From NCBI RefSeq assembly GCF_000024005.1, contig NC_013132.1:4520001-4584000 (forward strand): DNA of 64,000 nucleotides, in the 5' to 3' direction. The translations under genes were made by a program, and so were the position numbers. The notes under the pieces were generated by a model that did not search any database, was not told where the DNA came from, and saw nothing but the letters and a program-made list of their open reading frames with translations. This document shows positions 27,001 through 34,714 of the stretch, piece after piece. Source of the DNA: Chitinophaga pinensis DSM 2588. Its GTDB lineage: Bacteria; Bacteroidota; Bacteroidia; Chitinophagales; Chitinophagaceae. The first letter of the stretch is position 1; each line of letters opens with the position of its first letter.

Positions 27001-29263
27001 GGACAGCGTGATATACCGCGTATGTGACAATGGCACACCAAGCCTCTGTGACACCGCGATCCTGAGAATCACTGTGACACCTGTCAACGATAAACCGATC
27101 GCCGTAGATGATGCTGTTGAGCTGATGGAGGACGAAACTGCTACCGGTAATGTCATGACAAACGATAGTGACCCTGATGGAGATCCGCTGACGGCCAGTC
27201 TGATAACAGCACCGGTAAATGGTACATTTGTCCTCAATGCAGACGGTAGCTTTACTTACACACCAAATCCAAACTTCAATGGTGCTGACAGCATGGTCTA
27301 TAAGATCTGTGATAATGGTACACCTGCATTGTGTGATACAGCAGTCGTAAGGTTCAATATCCTTGCTGTGAATGATGCGCCTGTCGCTGTAAATGACATC
27401 ATTACTGTAACAGAAGATCAGCCGCAAAATGGTAATGTCCTGACTAATGACAGTGATCCTGAAAATGATGCCCTGAGTGCAAGTGTAGTGGCAGGACCAG
27501 CACATGGTACAATCGTCCTCAACGCAGATGGTAGCTTCACATATACGCCGAATGCAAACTACAACGGCATGGATACGGTGACCTACCGCGTATGTGATAA
27601 CGGTACACCTAGTCTCTGCGATACAGCACTGATTATTATCACCATCGTGCCTGGTTACGACGCACCGGTAGCAGAAGCAGATTACCTGACAGTAGTAGAA
27701 GATACGCCAACGGATGGTAATGCCCTGGCGAATGATTACGATCCTGATGGTGATAAGCTGACTGCAACATTGGTAACAGCGCCGGTAAATGGTACAGTTG
27801 TCTTCAACGCCGATGGTACATTTACTTACACGCCAAATCCGGATTACGAAGGCCCTGATAGTATGGTTTATAGAATCTGTGATACCGACAACCTCTGTGA
27901 TACCGCTATTATCAGAATCACCGTAATACCTGGTAACGAAGCACCAATCGCAACAGATGATGCAGTAACAATCAACGAAGACGAGGTAGCTACAGGTAAT
28001 GTACTGACCAACGATACCGATCCTGAAGGTGATGCCCTGACTGCAAGTGTTATAACTGGTCCGGTAAATGGCACGATCGTTCTCAACGCAGATGGTAGAT
28101 TCACTTACACACCAAACACGAACTATAATGGTGCAGACAGTGTAATCTACCAGGTATGTGATAATGGCAGTCCATCTCGTTGTGATACCGCTGTCCTGAG
28201 AATTACCATCATACCACAGAATGATCCGCCAGTAGCGAATATTGAAATTATCCGAGTAGAGATCAATACACCTATTGCTGGTAGCGTGAAACCTGTGATT
28301 AGTGATCCGGATGGAGATCCGCTGACTGTCAGCCTGATCAGAGCAACCACTCACGGTGTGATTACACTGAACGCAGATGGTAGCTTCGAATACTCGCCAA
28401 ACACAGACTTCTCCGGAACAGACAGCCTGATCTACAAAGTTTGTGATAACGGTACGCCAAGTCTCTGTGACACCGGTATAGGGATCTTCAATGTGTCCGG
28501 TCCGAACGACAGACCGGTGATTGGTATAGCGAAAGCAGCAGCTGAACCTGTACTGGAACTCAATGGTAATTACACCGTGACCTACACATTCGTAGTGACT
28601 AACCTGGGTAATGAAATACTGAACAGCGTACAGGTAGAAGATAACCTGTTGAATACATTCCCATCGCCGCATACATTTACAATCTCCGGTGATGTAGTGA
28701 CTACAGGTAGTCTGAGACCAAATAACCAATACAACGGTAGTACCATCAGTACATTGCTCGGTGATAACAGCACCCTGGCGATAGGCGCAAGCGATACAAT
28801 CAGATTCAGCGTGAATGTAAACACGCATAAACAGTTCGGTACATTCAATAACAGCGCAACAGCCACTGCAACATCCGCAGGAACCAGCACCGAGGTGACG
28901 GATGTATCAACTAACGGTCTCAACGCAGATCCTGACGGCAACGCAGATCCTTCTGAAAATGAAGCAACACCGATAACGCTGAATCCAACTAAGATTCGCA
29001 TACCACAAGGCTTCTCTCCAAATGGCGATGGTAAGAACGACAGGTTTGTGATCGGTAACGCAGGCAATGACAGGATCAACCTTGAAGTATATAACCGTTG
29101 GGGTAATGTGGTCTACAAAAACGCAAACTATAACAATGAGTGGGATGGCCGCTGCAACTACGGTCTGCACTTCGGAGAGAATATACCGGATGGAACTTAC
29201 TATATCATTGTCATTGTGAATGATTCCGAGCGGTTTGTTAATTATATCACAGTAATACGTTAG
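12026..29263 (+). CDS. Giant T9SS-exported repeat adhesin, C-terminal part with type B sorting domain
   Basis: This frame takes over the repeat interrupted at 12040-12042; the ATG at 12026 is internal to a repeat and is not a credible start, having no signal peptide. It holds about 58 more 95-residue cadherin-like repeats, each with a Cys pair in [11 protein letters not shown]. From about 25.9 kb repeats diverge again. Bases about 28520-28975 encode a DUF11-like domain ([14 protein letters not shown]). The last 90 or so residues are a gliding-motility-associated C-terminal domain (CHU_C, type B T9SS signal): [39 protein letters not shown]. With the upstream part the protein exceeds 9,750 residues. 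The PorP/SprF gene starts two bases after the stop. In this family type B cargo needs such a partner for export and surface attachment. Confidence 0.88.
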   Translation: MYQRQGNVLTNDTDVEGNTLTASLVTAPVNGTIVLNADGSFTYTPNANYNGLDSLVYQVCDNGVPSLCDSAVVRFTVNAVNDAPVAVDDNVTVTEDVPATGNVLTNDTDVEGNTLTASLVTAPVNGTIVLNADGSFTYTPNANYNGLDSLVYQVCDNGVPSLCDSAVVRFTVNAVNDAPVAVDDNVTVTEDVPATGNVLTNDTDVEGNTLTASLVTAPVNGTIVLNADGSFTYTPNANYNGLDSLVYQVCDNGFPSLCDSAVVRFTVNAVNDAPVAVDDNVTVAEDVPATGNVLTNDTDVEGNTLTASLVTAPVNGTIVLNADGSFTYTPNANYNGLDSLVYQVCDNGVPSLCDSTVVRFTVNAVNDAPVAVDDNVTVTEDVPATGNVLTNDTDVEGNTLTASLVTAPVNGTIVLNADGSFTYTPNANYNGLDSLVYQVCDNGVPSLCDSAVVRFTVNAVNDAPVAVDDNVTVTEDVPATGNVLTNDTDVEDNTLTASLVTAPVNGTIVLNADGSFTYAPNANYNGLDSLVYQVCDNGTPSLCDTAILRITVTAANDAPVAVDDNVTVTEDVPATGNVLTNDTDPEGDALSASLITAPVNGTVVLNADGSFTYTPNANYNGLDSLVYQVCDNGTPSLCDTAVVRFTVNPVNDAPIAADDQLTVIEDQTGSGNVLTNDTDPEGDALTASLVTAPVNGTVVLNAEGSFTYTPNANYNGLDSLVYQVCDNGTPSLCDTAILRITVTAANDAPVAVDDNVTVTEDVPATGNVLTNDTDPEGNSLSASLVTAPVNGTVVLNADGSFTYTPNANYNGLDSLVYQVCDNGTPSLCDTAILRITVTAANDAPVAVDDNVTVTEDVPATGNVLTNDTDPEGNSLSASLVTAPVNGTVALNADGSFTYTPNANYNGLDSLVYQVCDNGTPSLCDTAILRITVTAANDVPIAVDDQLTVIEDQIGTGNVLTNDTDPEGNSLTASLVTAPVNGTVVLNADGSFTYTPNANYNGLDSLVYQVCDNGTPSLCDTAVVRFTINPVNDAPIAVDDQLTVVEDQTGSGNVLTNDSDPEGNSLSASLVTAPVNGTVVLNADGSFTYTPNANYNGLDSLVYQVCDNGTPSLCDTAILRITVTPANDAPVAVDDQLTVIEDQIGTGNVLTNDTDPEGNSLTASLVTAPVNGTVVLNADGNFTYTPNANYNGLDSLVYQVCDNGTPSLCDTAVVRFTINPVNDAPIAVDDQLTVVEDQTGSGNVLTNDTDPEGNSLSASLVTAPVNGTVVLNADGSFTYTPNANYNGLDSLVYQVCDNGTPSLCDTAILRITVTAANDAPVAVDDNVTVTEDIPATGNVLTNDTDPEGDALSASLVTAPVNGTVVLNADGSFTYTPNANYNGLDSLVYQVCDNGTPSLCDTAILRITVTAANDAPVAVDDNVTVTEDVPATGNVLTNDTDPEGDALSASLVTAPVNGTVVLNADGSFTYTPNANYNGLDSLVYQVCDNGTPSLCDTAILRITVTAANDAPVAVDDNVTVTEDIPATGNVLTNDTDPEGDALSASLVTAPVNGTVVLNADGSFTYTPNANYNGLDSLIYQVCDNGTPSLCDTAVVRFTINPVNDAPIAADDQLTVIEDQTGSGNVLTNDTDPEGDALSASLVTAPVNGTVVLNADGSFTYTPNANYNGLDSLVYQVCDNGTPSLCDTAILRITLTAANDAPLAVDDNVTVTEDVPATGNVLTNDTDPEGDALSASLVTAPVNGTVVLNADGSFTYTPNTNYNGLDSLVYQVCDNGTPSLCDTAILRITVTAANDAPVAVDDNVTVTEDVPATGNVLTNDNDPEGDALSASLVTAPVNGTVVLNADGSFTYTPNANYNGLDSLVYQVCDNGTPSLCDTAILRITVTAANDAPVAVDDNETVTEDVPATGNVLTNDTDPEGDALSASLVTAPVNGTVVLNADGSFTYTPNANYNGLDSLVYQVCDNGTPSLCDTAVVRFTVNPVNDAPIAADDQLTVIEDQTGSGNVLTNDTDPEGDALTASLVTAPVNGTVVLNADGSFTYTPNANYNGLDSLVYQVCDNGTPSLCDTAILRITVTAANDAPVAIDDNVTVTEDVPATGNVLTNDTDPEGDALSASLVTAPVNGTVVLNADGSFTYTPNANYNGLDSLVYQVCDNGTPSLCDTAVLRITVTAANDAPVAVDDNVTVTEDVPATGNVLTNDNDPEGDALSASLVTAPVNGTVVLNADGSFTYTPNANYNGLDSLVYQVCDNGTPSLCDTAILRITVTAANDAPVAVDDNETVTEDVPATGNVLTNDTDPEGDALSASLVTAPVNGTVVLNADGSFTYTPNANYNGLDSLIYQVCDNGTPSLCDTTVVRFTINPVNDAPIAADDQLTVIEDQTGSGNVLTNDTDPEGDALSASLVTAPVNGTVVLNADGSFTYTPNANYSGLDSLVYQVCDNGTPSLCDTAILRITVTAANDAPVAVDDNVTVTEDVPATGNVLTNDTDPEGDALSASLVTAPVNGTVVLNADGSFIYTPNTNYNGLDSLVYQVCDNGTPSLCDTAILRITVTPANDAPVAVDDQLTVIEDQIGTGNVLTNDTDPEGNSLTASLVNAPVNGTVVLNADGNFTYTPNANYNGLDSLVYQVCDNGTPSLCDTAVARFTINPVNDAPIAVDDQLTVVEDQTGSGNVLTNDTDPEGNSLSASLVTAPVNGTVVLNADGSFTYTPNANYNGLDSLVYQVCDNGTPSLCDTAILRITVTAANDAPVAVDDNVTVTEDVPATGNVLTNDTDPEGDALSASLVTAPVNGTVVLNADGSFTYTPNANYNGLDSLVYQVCDNGTPSLCDTAVLRITVTAANDAPVAVDDNVTVTEDVPATGNVLTNDTDPEGDALSASLVTAPVNGTVVLNADGSFTYTPNANYNGLDSLVYQVCDNGTPSLCDTAILRITVTAANDAPVAVDDNETVTEDVPATGNVLTNDTDPEGDALSASLVTAPVNGTVVLNADGSFTYTPNANYNGWDSLVYQVCDNGTPSLCDTAILRITVTAANDVPIAVDDQLTVIEDQIGTGNVLTNDTDPEGNSLTASLVTAPVNGTVVLKADGSFTYTPNANYSGSDSLVYQVCDNGTPSLCDTAVVRFTINPVNDAPIAVDDQLTVVEDQTGSGNVLTNDTDPEGNSLTASLVTAPVNGTVVLNADGSFTYTPNANYSGLDSLVYQVCDNGTPSLCDTAILRITVTAANDAPIAADDQLTVVEDQIGTGNVLANDTDPEGNSLTASLVTAPVNGTVVLNADGSFTYTPNANYSGSDSLVYQVCDNGTPSLCDTAILRITVTAANDAPIAVDDQLTVIEDQIGIGNVLTNDTDPEGNSLTASLVTAPVNGTVVLNADGNFTYTPNANYNGLDSLVYQVCDNGTPSLCDTAVARFTINPVNDVPIAVDDQLTVVEDQTGSGNVLTNDTDPEGNSLSASLVTAPVNGTVVLNADGSFTYTPNANYNGLDSLVYQVCDNGTPSLCDTAILRITVTAANDAPVAVDDNVTVTEDVPATGNVLTNDTDPEGDALSASLVTAPVNGTVVLNADGSFTYTPNANYNGLDSLVYQVCDNGTPSLCDTAVLRITVTAANDAPVAVDDNVTVTEDVPATGNVLTNDTDPEGDALSASLVTAPVNGTVVLNADGSFTYTPNANYNGLDSLVYQVCDNGTPSLCDTAILRITVTAANDAPVAVDDNETVTEDVPATGNVLTNDTDPEGDALSASLVTAPVNGTVVLNADGSFTYTPNANYNGWDSLVYQVCDNGTPSLCDTAILRITVTAANDVPIAVDDQLTVIEDQIGTGNVLTNDTDPEGNSLTASLVTAPVNGTVVLNADGSFTYTPNANYSGLDSLVYQVCDNGTPSLCDTAILRITVTAANDAPIAADDQLTVVEDQIGTGNVLANDTDPEGNSLTASLVTAPVNGTVVLNADGSFTYTPNANYGGLDSLVYQVCDNGTPSLCDTAILRITVTAANDAPIAVDDQLTVIEDQIGTGNVLTNDTDPEGNSLTAILVTAPVNGTVVLNADGSFTYTPNANYSGLDSLVYQVCDNGTPSLCDTAILRITVTPANDAPIAADDQLTVVEDQIGTGNVLANDTDPEGNSLTASLVTAPVNGTVVLKADGSFTYTPNANYSGSDSLVYQVCDNGTPSLCDTAILRITVTPANDAPIAADDQLTVVEDQIGTGNVLTNDTDPEGNSLTASLVTAPVNGTVVLNADGSFTYTPNANYSGLDSLVYQVCDNGTPSLCDTAILRITVTPANDAPIAVDDQLTVIEDQIGTGNVLTNDTDPEGNSLTASLVTAPVNGTVVLNADGSFTYTPNANYSGLDSLVYQVCDNGTPSLCDTAILRITVTAANDAPIAVDDQLTVIEDQIGTGNVLNNDTDPEGNSLTASLVTAPVNGTVVLNADGSFTYTPNANYSGLDSIIYRVCDNGTPSLCDTAILRITVTPVNDAPIAVDDQLTVVEDQIGTGNVLANDTDPEGNSLTASLVTAPVNGTVVLNSDGSFTYIPNANYSGLDSLVYQVCDNGTPSLCDTAILRITVTPANDAPVAADDQLTVVEDQIGTGNVLTNDTDPEGNSLTASLVTAPVNGTVVLNADGSFTYTPNANYNGLDSMVYQVCDNGTPSLCDTAILRITVTPANDKPVAVDDVITVIEDQIGTGNVLTNDSDPEGDALSASVVKGPINGTIALNTDGSFTYTPNTNYSGLDSIIYRVCDNGTPSLCDTAVLRITVTPANDAPVAVDDQLTVVEDQIGTGNVLTNDTDPEGDVLSASVVAGPVNGTIVLNADGSFTYTPNANYNGLDSVIYRVCDNGTPSLCDTAILRITVTPANDKPVAVDDAMTVVEDQTGTGNVLTNDTDPDGDALSASVVTGPVNGTIVLNADGSFTYTPNSNFNGLDSLIYRICDDGTPSLCDTAILRITVTSVNDAPTAVDDPLTVVEDQTGTGNVLTNDSDPEGDALSASVVTGPVNGTIVLNADGSFTYTPNANYNGLDSVIYRVCDNGTPSLCDTAILRITVTPVNDKPIAVDDAVELMEDETATGNVMTNDSDPDGDPLTASLITAPVNGTFVLNADGSFTYTPNPNFNGADSMVYKICDNGTPALCDTAVVRFNILAVNDAPVAVNDIITVTEDQPQNGNVLTNDSDPENDALSASVVAGPAHGTIVLNADGSFTYTPNANYNGMDTVTYRVCDNGTPSLCDTALIIITIVPGYDAPVAEADYLTVVEDTPTDGNALANDYDPDGDKLTATLVTAPVNGTVVFNADGTFTYTPNPDYEGPDSMVYRICDTDNLCDTAIIRITVIPGNEAPIATDDAVTINEDEVATGNVLTNDTDPEGDALTASVITGPVNGTIVLNADGRFTYTPNTNYNGADSVIYQVCDNGSPSRCDTAVLRITIIPQNDPPVANIEIIRVEINTPIAGSVKPVISDPDGDPLTVSLIRATTHGVITLNADGSFEYSPNTDFSGTDSLIYKVCDNGTPSLCDTGIGIFNVSGPNDRPVIGIAKAAAEPVLELNGNYTVTYTFVVTNLGNEILNSVQVEDNLLNTFPSPHTFTISGDVVTTGSLRPNNQYNGSTISTLLGDNSTLAIGASDTIRFSVNVNTHKQFGTFNNSATATATSAGTSTEVTDVSTNGLNADPDGNADPSENEATPITLNPTKIRIPQGFSPNGDGKNDRFVIGNAGNDRINLEVYNRWGNVVYKNANYNNEWDGRCNYGLHFGENIPDGTYYIIVIVNDSERFVNYITVIR
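12040..12042 (+). other. Frameshift site: one extra G in a repeat unit
   Basis: Every other unit of this subtype reads GCGACAGGCAATGT here, whereas this one reads GCGACAGGGCAATGT. The third G shifts the reading frame by one and the upstream frame stops 18 bases later. The protein homology continues without loss in the next frame, so this is a single-base insertion. It could be a sequencing or assembly error in a repeat-rich, short G run, or a genuine inactivating or phase-variable change. The sequence alone cannot separate these. Confidence 0.9.
17461..19020 (+). repeat. Four-unit higher-order duplication in the adhesin (offset 1140 bp)
   Basis: The rare variants TNDNDPEGD (17476 and 18616) and DDNETVTED (about 17700 and 18840) recur together at an offset of 1140 bp, exactly four units. 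The bases around them are almost identical from 17461 to about 17800 and from 18601 to about 18940. Confidence 0.75.
19801..23460 (+). repeat. Eight-unit higher-order duplication in the adhesin (offset 2280 bp)
   Basis: Bases about 19801-21180 reappear at about 22081-23460 with only a few substitutions. Lines starting at 19981 to 20761 match those starting at 22261 to 23041 base for base by eye. The offset is 2280 bp, eight units. Rare shared variants confirm common origin: CDTAVARF (about 19935 and 22215) and NYNGWDS (about 21014 and 23294). Confidence 0.85.
28985..29263 (+). other. T9SS type B C-terminal sorting domain (CHU_C / gliding motility-associated)
   Basis: The last roughly 90 residues match the gliding-motility-associated C-terminal domain: [10 protein letters not shown], then [11 protein letters not shown], and PDGTYYI with a final beta strand. 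Type B domains are recognised by the T9SS but need a PorP/SprF partner rather than simple cleavage and lipid attachment. That partner is the next gene. Confidence 0.9.
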
Positions 29264-29265
29264 TT

Positions 29266-30192
29266 ATGAAACAAGTTCTTGCCGTAATAACGTGTCTCAT
29301 CCTGGGCCTTGCTGATGTCAGGGCACAACAGGATGCGATGTATTCCCAGTATATGTTCAATATGATGGGGGTAAACCCGGCCTATGCCGGCAGTCGTGGC
29401 GTATTGAGTGCTACAGCGCTCTATCGGCGTCAGTGGGTAGGAATTGAAGGTGCACCGGAAACTTCCACGTTTTCCTTCGATATGGCTACCCGCGATAATA
29501 AGGTCGGATTGGGTATACAGGCATTTAATGACAAAATAGGGATCATGCGTACCACCGGCTTCTATGCTACTTACGCATACCGCATCCGTTTTGAAAATGA
29601 AGGGTCCCTGGCTATTGGTCTGCAGGGTGGTCTTAGCAATTTCAGGGCTGATCTCACTAAAGTAGACCTGATCGATGAAGATGATCAGGCTTTTTCCCAG
29701 AACATCAACGTCTTACTGCCTTGCTTTGGCGCCGGTATCTACTATAACTCTGACAGGTTTTATGCCGGGTTCTCTATTCCCAATCTGGTGAAAAGCTACC
29801 TGCGGAAAGATGCCGTTTACTACCGCGCAGACGTTGTCGCCAAAAAGTATATGCACTTCTTTTTCATCGCCGGATATGTGTTTGATCTCAATGAAGACCT
29901 CAAACTTAAACCTTCCACACTCGTGAAAGCGGTAAGAGGCGCGCCTGTACAATGGGATATCAATGCAAACCTCTGGATCAGAGATGTGATATCTGTCGGT
30001 GCTTCGTACCGTACGGGTGATGCCATCTGTGGTATGGCGGAAGTACAGATCAACGATCAGTTCAGATTGGGTTATGCATATGATCATACCATCTCCAAGT
30101 TGGTGAAGTACAACCAGGGTACGCACGAGATCATGTTACGTTATGAATTCGGATGGGAAAAAGGTCGCGTACTATCTCCCCGCTATTTTTAA
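29266..30192 (+). CDS. PorP/SprF-family type IX secretion system outer-membrane protein
   Basis: The product has 308 residues and an N-terminal signal peptide (MKQVLAVITCLILGLADVRA) followed by QQDAMYSQYMFNMMGVNPAYAGSRG, split here as QQDAMYSQYMFN and NPAYAGSRG, the hallmark of the PorP/SprF family. The rest alternates amphipathic strands and ends in YEFGWEKG, as in an outer-membrane beta-barrel. It starts two bases after the adhesin stop, so the two genes are very probably cotranscribed. In Flavobacterium SprF is needed to export and anchor the giant adhesin SprB, which also has a type B sorting domain; the same role is inferred here. The next gene encodes a TPR/PD40 protein, a common third member of such modules. 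I do not assign porP or sprF, because many paralogues exist per genome. Confidence 0.93.
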   Translation: MKQVLAVITCLILGLADVRAQQDAMYSQYMFNMMGVNPAYAGSRGVLSATALYRRQWVGIEGAPETSTFSFDMATRDNKVGLGIQAFNDKIGIMRTTGFYATYAYRIRFENEGSLAIGLQGGLSNFRADLTKVDLIDEDDQAFSQNINVLLPCFGAGIYYNSDRFYAGFSIPNLVKSYLRKDAVYYRADVVAKKYMHFFFIAGYVFDLNEDLKLKPSTLVKAVRGAPVQWDINANLWIRDVISVGASYRTGDAICGMAEVQINDQFRLGYAYDHTISKLVKYNQGTHEIMLRYEFGWEKGRVLSPRYF

Positions 30193-30203
30193 AAAACAAC
30201 AGA

Positions 30204-31619
30204 ATGAGATATATGCGTTTGCTGACAGTTTTGTTTCTTAGCTTGATATTTTTCAAAGGGTATGGTCAGTTGAAGAATGCTGAACGGGCCTACGATGGTA
30301 TGCGTTACACGGAAGCAATCGGCTATTACCAGGAAAGTATGAAGAGAGATTCACTGTCAGCAGCGTCTATTGCTAAACTGGCAGACAGTTATGATAAGAC
30401 GCAACAATACACCAAAGCATTATACTGGTACGATAAACTGCTGACCACCCGTGTAGCTGACACTGCTTACCGCTACCGCTATGGTCAGTTGCTCGCAATG
30501 GATGGCCAGTATAAAGCGGCTGCCACCCAGTTTAAATGGGTAAACAGCGTCAAACCGGACCCGCAGCTGGAAAGTACAGTTGGTTTGTATGAAGGCGGAC
30601 TCAATGCGCTGTTAGCTGATTCTGTCAACTGGCAAACAGCCCTGTTGAACATCAACAGTGGCTATGCTGATTTTTGCCCGGTAACCTATGGCGCTGGCCT
30701 GGTATTCGTATCCGACAGACCTCGTAATAAAGTATTCCGGCAAACAAACGCCTGGACAGGCGGAGACTTCCTGACCTTATATCGTGTCGTAGATACCGCC
30801 AGGGTAAAAGATGCCGGTCTGCGTACCAAAGAACTCGAACAGGTGCTCAGCTACGCCTCTAAAGATCTCCGGAATGTAGACAGTCGTACGGAAAGCAGCT
30901 GGGACAGTAAAAAGGTATCCACTAACCCACAGGCGACCTTTGTAGCCGTCCCTAACCAGTTATCGCGGGAAATGATCACGCCCTTTAATACAAAACTGAA
31001 TAAACGCTATCATGAAGGTCCGGTGAGTTTCAGCCGTAACTGGGATAGTATTATTGTGACATATAATGAGCCTTCCAAAGGGAAAGGGGATATATCCAGA
31101 TTACGTCTGCAGACTTACGTCATGCGTTATGGAGATTGGATCCCACAACCCGCATTTCCCCATAACAATAAAGACTATAACGTCGGACAACCTGCCCTGC
31201 ATCCTAACGGAGACGTACTTTTCTTCACTTCGGATATGCCTGGTGGCGTCGGAGGGAAGGATATTTATTATTGCCGTAAATCCGGTAACAGCTGGGGGCC
31301 ACCCATGAATGCCGGTCCGTTGATCAATACCAGTGGCAACGAGATGTTTCCTTACATAGACCCCGCAGGACGCCTCTATTTCTCTTCGGATAAATGGCCG
31401 GGATTAGGCGGACTGGATATCTTCAGTGTAACCCTGGATTCCGCATATAAGCCCTTGTCTGCCCCCAGGAACGAAGGAGTGCCCTTTAACAGCTCTAAAA
31501 ATGATTTTGGGATGTTGATGGAGGCTAATGGTAATAAGGGCTATTTCAGCTCAGACAGACGGGGAAATGACGATATCTACATTTTCTGGAGGATATACCC
31601 CTCTATGGGACGTCAATAA
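30204..31619 (+). CDS. TPR/PD40 beta-propeller protein of T9SS-associated type, no OmpA domain
   Basis: From the ATG at 30204 the product has 471 residues and begins with a signal peptide (MRYMRLLTVLFLSLIFF). An in-frame ATG at 30153 lies inside the PorP gene and would spoil the signal, so the later start is preferred. After the signal come TPR-like helices (NAERAYDGMRYTEAIGYY, LADSYDKTQQYTKALYWYDKL), then PD40/WD40-like blades such as PALHPNGDVLFFTSDMPGG and FPYIDPAGRLYFSSDKWPG with KDIYYC and LDIFSV. PorE-type relatives normally continue into a carboxypeptidase-regulatory domain and an OmpA peptidoglycan-binding domain. Here the protein stops right after the propeller (NDDIYIFW) and no OmpA sequence follows in any frame. 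Likely an envelope partner of the PorP/adhesin pair. Confidence 0.82.
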   Translation: MRYMRLLTVLFLSLIFFKGYGQLKNAERAYDGMRYTEAIGYYQESMKRDSLSAASIAKLADSYDKTQQYTKALYWYDKLLTTRVADTAYRYRYGQLLAMDGQYKAAATQFKWVNSVKPDPQLESTVGLYEGGLNALLADSVNWQTALLNINSGYADFCPVTYGAGLVFVSDRPRNKVFRQTNAWTGGDFLTLYRVVDTARVKDAGLRTKELEQVLSYASKDLRNVDSRTESSWDSKKVSTNPQATFVAVPNQLSREMITPFNTKLNKRYHEGPVSFSRNWDSIIVTYNEPSKGKGDISRLRLQTYVMRYGDWIPQPAFPHNNKDYNVGQPALHPNGDVLFFTSDMPGGVGGKDIYYCRKSGNSWGPPMNAGPLINTSGNEMFPYIDPAGRLYFSSDKWPGLGGLDIFSVTLDSAYKPLSAPRNEGVPFNSSKNDFGMLMEANGNKGYFSSDRRGNDDIYIFWRIYPSMGRQ

Positions 31620-31707
31620 TGCTATTGACCCGCAAATCTGTGCCATAGGTCAAAGAAAATTGAACGCCTTTCCCGGCAGGGATATTTTAGCATAAAAATT
31701 CCCTGCT

Positions 31708-32925
31708 ATGCAAACAATCGCTTCCTCCAGACAGGCATATCTTGATTGGCTACGTATCCTGGCCATCTTTGGCGTACTTATTTTCCATTCCTCCATGCCC
31801 TTCGGCGCAGAACTGGAATGGCATATCCGTAATAAAGAAACCAGCAATCTCTTCCTGGAACTCGTGTTCTTTATGCACCTTTTCCGTATGCCCCTGTTGT
31901 TTTTTATTTCCGGTACGGTCAGCTATTTCATGTTGCAGAACAGATCGGGTGGGGGCTTTGTAGCATTGCGTACCAGGAGACTGCTGATCCCTGTCTTACT
32001 GGCCATATTGGTGGTCGTACCGCCGCAGGTCTACCTGGAAAGGGTGACACAAGGTTATACCGGCAACTTCTGGCAGTTTTACAGGGAAATGTTCACATCC
32101 GGCGCCTATCCCAAAGGAAACCTCAGCTGGCATCATCTGTGGTTCGTCGCTTACCTGCTGATATATGATATTATCTGCGCACCATTGTTCGTCTGGATCA
32201 TCTCCCCCAGGGCACATCACTTTCGCGACAGACTGTTATGGCTGGCCAAAGGCAAACGTGTCTATCTGCTCGCCTTACCGGGGATGATCATATATGCCTC
32301 CCTGACCCTGCAATTCCCGGAAACAAACGACCTGGTGCATGACTGGTGTTATTTCTTCTACTGGCTCTGCTTTCTGATTCCAGGGTTTATCTGCATTACA
32401 CAACCCGCTTTGATGGATAGTCTGGAGAGAAACAGGCATTTCGCACTCCTGATGGCGTTTCTTTCCATTGTTACAATCAATTATTTCCGTTGGAATGATC
32501 TGCAGCCATGGGATGTGCTCAACAGCTGGAAACAGGATCCACGTACTTATGCGTTCCTGGCGCTGAGGGCTTTCTGCGGATGGGCATGGGTATTCGCACT
32601 GGTCGGTTATGGTAAAAAATACCTGAACAAACAGCATTCATCACTGAACTATATTAACCAGGCTGTCTATCCTTTTTATATATTGCATCAGACAATCATC
32701 GTCATACTGGCATTTTATGTAGTAAAAACAACAGATACCATCGGCGCGAAGTATATATTCATCGTAATTACGACCTTTATATCGTCAATGAGCATTTATC
32801 ATCTGTTGATCCGCCCGTATAATATTACCCGCTTTCTGTTTGGTATGAAGCCTGTAAAGAAGAACACACAGCAAAAATATGAGTTAGTGATACAAAATGA
32901 ACAGGCATTATTGTCAGCTTCCTGA
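31708..32925 (+). CDS. Acyltransferase 3 family membrane protein (OpgC/MdoC-like)
   Basis: This 405-residue protein has about ten hydrophobic segments. Its N-terminus shows the acyltransferase-3 signature YLDWLRILAIFGVLIFHSS, with the conserved Arg16 and His27 (shown here in one run of 19 residues). The family transfers acyl groups, for example acetyl or succinyl, to extracytoplasmic sugars; OpgC modifies periplasmic glucans. The real substrate here cannot be read from sequence. The histidine kinase gene follows 21 bases later on the same strand and the response regulator overlaps that, so the three are probably one operon. The acyltransferase may then be the output, or merely a neighbour, of the signalling pair. 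Confidence 0.87.
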   Translation: MQTIASSRQAYLDWLRILAIFGVLIFHSSMPFGAELEWHIRNKETSNLFLELVFFMHLFRMPLLFFISGTVSYFMLQNRSGGGFVALRTRRLLIPVLLAILVVVPPQVYLERVTQGYTGNFWQFYREMFTSGAYPKGNLSWHHLWFVAYLLIYDIICAPLFVWIISPRAHHFRDRLLWLAKGKRVYLLALPGMIIYASLTLQFPETNDLVHDWCYFFYWLCFLIPGFICITQPALMDSLERNRHFALLMAFLSIVTINYFRWNDLQPWDVLNSWKQDPRTYAFLALRAFCGWAWVFALVGYGKKYLNKQHSSLNYINQAVYPFYILHQTIIVILAFYVVKTTDTIGAKYIFIVITTFISSMSIYHLLIRPYNITRFLFGMKPVKKNTQQKYELVIQNEQALLSAS

Positions 32926-32946
32926 TCTTTCAACCGAAATAAACTG

Positions 32947-34035
32947 ATGAATACTTTCCGCAAATATATTTTCCCCGGTCTTTATGGAGTGATCAACTAT
33001 CTCAGTATCCGGCTATTGCTGGATACTGTGACAGGGATGAAGTTCTGGGAACGTCCGTTTTTTCTAAACGGATGGGAGTTCTCACTTTCCTTCCTGTCCG
33101 GGTATCTGTTGCTCGCCATACATCATCGCCTGTACAGGTATTTTGATAAACACTGGAGTAATGAAAACAATTACCGCAGGCGGATGCTGAAAGAACTGCT
33201 GATCATTTCAGTGGCGACGCTTATATTTCAAAACATTACATTAATGCCCTGGGCTGCGCTCACAGATGATGGTTTGCAGTGGTATGACGTGGCTGATATC
33301 AACCTGATTCCGTTGCTGTATTCTCTTATTTATTACGGTGTAAGCAGAACCAACTATTTCCTGCAGGCTTATGTCAGCAATAAAGTCAAACTACAGGAAG
33401 TCATGAATGATCAGTTACAGGCAGAGCTTAAATTCCTCAAATCACAGCTGCATCCGCATTTTATTTTTAATGCACTGAATACAATCTATTTCCAGATGGA
33501 TGAAGATGTAAGTGCCGCTAAAAAGAGTGTTGAACAGTTCTCCGAACTGTTGCGCTATCAGCTCTACGATCAGCAGCAAACCGTTTCTATCCGCCACGAA
33601 ATACAATACCTGCATAGTTTTATCAATCTCCAGAAAGTGAGGGCTTCTGATAAGTTGGTGCTGAACGTACAATTCGATCCGGAGTTATATGACCAGGAAG
33701 TGTACCCCTTGCTGCTGTTTCCCCTGGTAGAAAACGCGTTTAAATATGTAGGAGGGGAGTACTGGATCAACATTACTGCTACGTTGAAGAAAGAGACTAT
33801 TCACTTTATCGTCGAAAATGCCATACCCAAAATAGCAATGTCAACCCGCGCGGGTGGAATCGGATTAGAAAATCTCAAAAGACGTTTACAGCTGTTGTAT
33901 CCAGGTAAACATACCTTTGATATCAGCAAAACGGAACGTACATTTAAAGCTGCATTGTCCATACAACCGGAAGCGGTTGCTTATCAAACTGTAACAATGG
34001 AAGAAGATGAAGATCAGATGCGTCATCACAGATGA
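32947..34035 (+). CDS. LytS-like sensor histidine kinase (His_kinase family)
   Basis: The 362-residue product has four predicted transmembrane segments in its first 140 residues and no recognisable extracellular sensor domain. A short coiled linker (LQAELKFLKSQ) leads to the phosphoacceptor motif LHPHFIFNALNTIYF, with His169 as the likely site. The ATPase part shows LVENAFKY (N box) and AGGIGLENLKRRLQLLYPG (G box), typical of the short HATPase of the LytS/YehU class. The gene overlaps the response regulator by 29 bases, which implies translational coupling and a cognate pair. Signal unknown. Confidence 0.93.
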   Translation: MNTFRKYIFPGLYGVINYLSIRLLLDTVTGMKFWERPFFLNGWEFSLSFLSGYLLLAIHHRLYRYFDKHWSNENNYRRRMLKELLIISVATLIFQNITLMPWAALTDDGLQWYDVADINLIPLLYSLIYYGVSRTNYFLQAYVSNKVKLQEVMNDQLQAELKFLKSQLHPHFIFNALNTIYFQMDEDVSAAKKSVEQFSELLRYQLYDQQQTVSIRHEIQYLHSFINLQKVRASDKLVLNVQFDPELYDQEVYPLLLFPLVENAFKYVGGEYWINITATLKKETIHFIVENAIPKIAMSTRAGGIGLENLKRRLQLLYPGKHTFDISKTERTFKAALSIQPEAVAYQTVTMEEDEDQMRHHR

Positions 34036-34714
34036 TGAACCCTATGCAAGAAAAGGACTACAAGGCTATATCAGTCAGATAGATTTCCTGGAATTAGTAG
34101 CGGTATGCGAAAGCGCCGTCGAACTGAACACTTTTCTTAAAAAAGAACAAGTGGATCTCTTATTTCTCGATATAGAAATGCCTTATCTGTCCGGAATAGA
34201 GTTGTTGAAAACGCTGGCTCATCCACCGAAAGTAATATTTACCACCGCATATGAGAAATATGCGATGCAGGGATATGAACTGGAAGTATTGGATTACCTG
34301 TTGAAGCCTATTTCGCTGGACCGCTTTCTCCGGGCAGCCAATAAAGCCTTTGATTATTTCAATCTGCAGGAGCAGGTGAAACCACGGGAGGACTACTTTT
34401 TTATCAAAGTAGACAGTAAGCTGGAAAAGGTCCTGGTAGAAGACATCTTATTTGCCGAAGGCATGGAAAATTATATTACCATCCATACGAAGCAGAAAAA
34501 GATGATAACGCACCTGACCCTGAAGATGCTGCAGGAACACCTGCCGGCAGATAAGTTTATACAACCGCATAAGTCTTATATAGCAGCCATTGACAAAATA
34601 GACGCCATAGAAGGTAATGTATTGCTACTGGGCGGGTATCAGGTGCCAGTGTCCCGTTATCAGAAGGAAGAGATCATGGAAAGGATCCTGCAGAACAGGA
34701 TCCTTAAAAGATGA
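34007..34714 (+). CDS. LytTR-family response regulator
   Basis: The 235-residue product begins IRCVITDDEPYARKGL, a receiver domain with acidic pocket residues and the phosphoacceptor Asp55 in LLFLDIEMP, followed by VIFTTAYEKYAMQGYE and the conserved Lys in YLLKP. Residues about 130-230 form a LytTR DNA-binding domain (DYFFIKVDSKLEKVLVEDI, ENYITIHT, FIQPHKSYIAAIDKI, VPVSRYQKEEI). Such regulators bind direct repeats upstream of targets; none was identified here. The start lies inside the kinase gene, so coupled translation is likely. The stop codon abuts the stop of the convergent peptidase gene. Confidence 0.94.
   Translation: MKIRCVITDDEPYARKGLQGYISQIDFLELVAVCESAVELNTFLKKEQVDLLFLDIEMPYLSGIELLKTLAHPPKVIFTTAYEKYAMQGYELEVLDYLLKPISLDRFLRAANKAFDYFNLQEQVKPREDYFFIKVDSKLEKVLVEDILFAEGMENYITIHTKQKKMITHLTLKMLQEHLPADKFIQPHKSYIAAIDKIDAIEGNVLLLGGYQVPVSRYQKEEIMERILQNRILKR
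34681..34705. other. Perfect 10-bp inverted repeat at the end of the response regulator gene
   Basis: AAGGATCCTG and CAGGATCCTT are separated by five bases (CAGAA). The hairpin lies in the last codons of the response regulator, just before two convergent stop codons. It has no following T run on either strand, so a bidirectional terminator role is possible but weak. Confidence 0.4.

Larger units (their letters stand above)
1066..28500 (+). repeat. Array of about 96 tandem 285-bp (95-aa) cadherin-like repeats
   Basis: Counting ND-x-P linkers in the translation gives 30 units up to about 9.69 kb; the remaining 18.8 kb divides almost exactly into 66 units of 285 bp. Unit length is 95 codons, the classic 'tandem-95' period. 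Three zones are visible. Units up to about 8.6 kb are diverged. Units from about 8.6 to 13.6 kb carry [19 protein letters not shown] with TDVEGNTL. Units from about 13.6 to 25.9 kb carry [19 protein letters not shown] with TDPEGDAL or TDPEGNSL. Units after 25.9 kb are diverged again. Confidence 0.93.

Noticed and set aside
1066..28500. CRISPR-like or rRNA-like repeat array
   Set aside because: Units are 285 bp, contiguous without spacers, and code for protein throughout.
13000..29200. Long minus-strand open frames inside the adhesin, up to 809 codons (19175-21604)
   Set aside because: They repeat with the 285-bp period, have no coherent domain or start signals, are rich in Cys/Ile/Trp, and are produced by the codon pattern of the repeated plus-strand gene.
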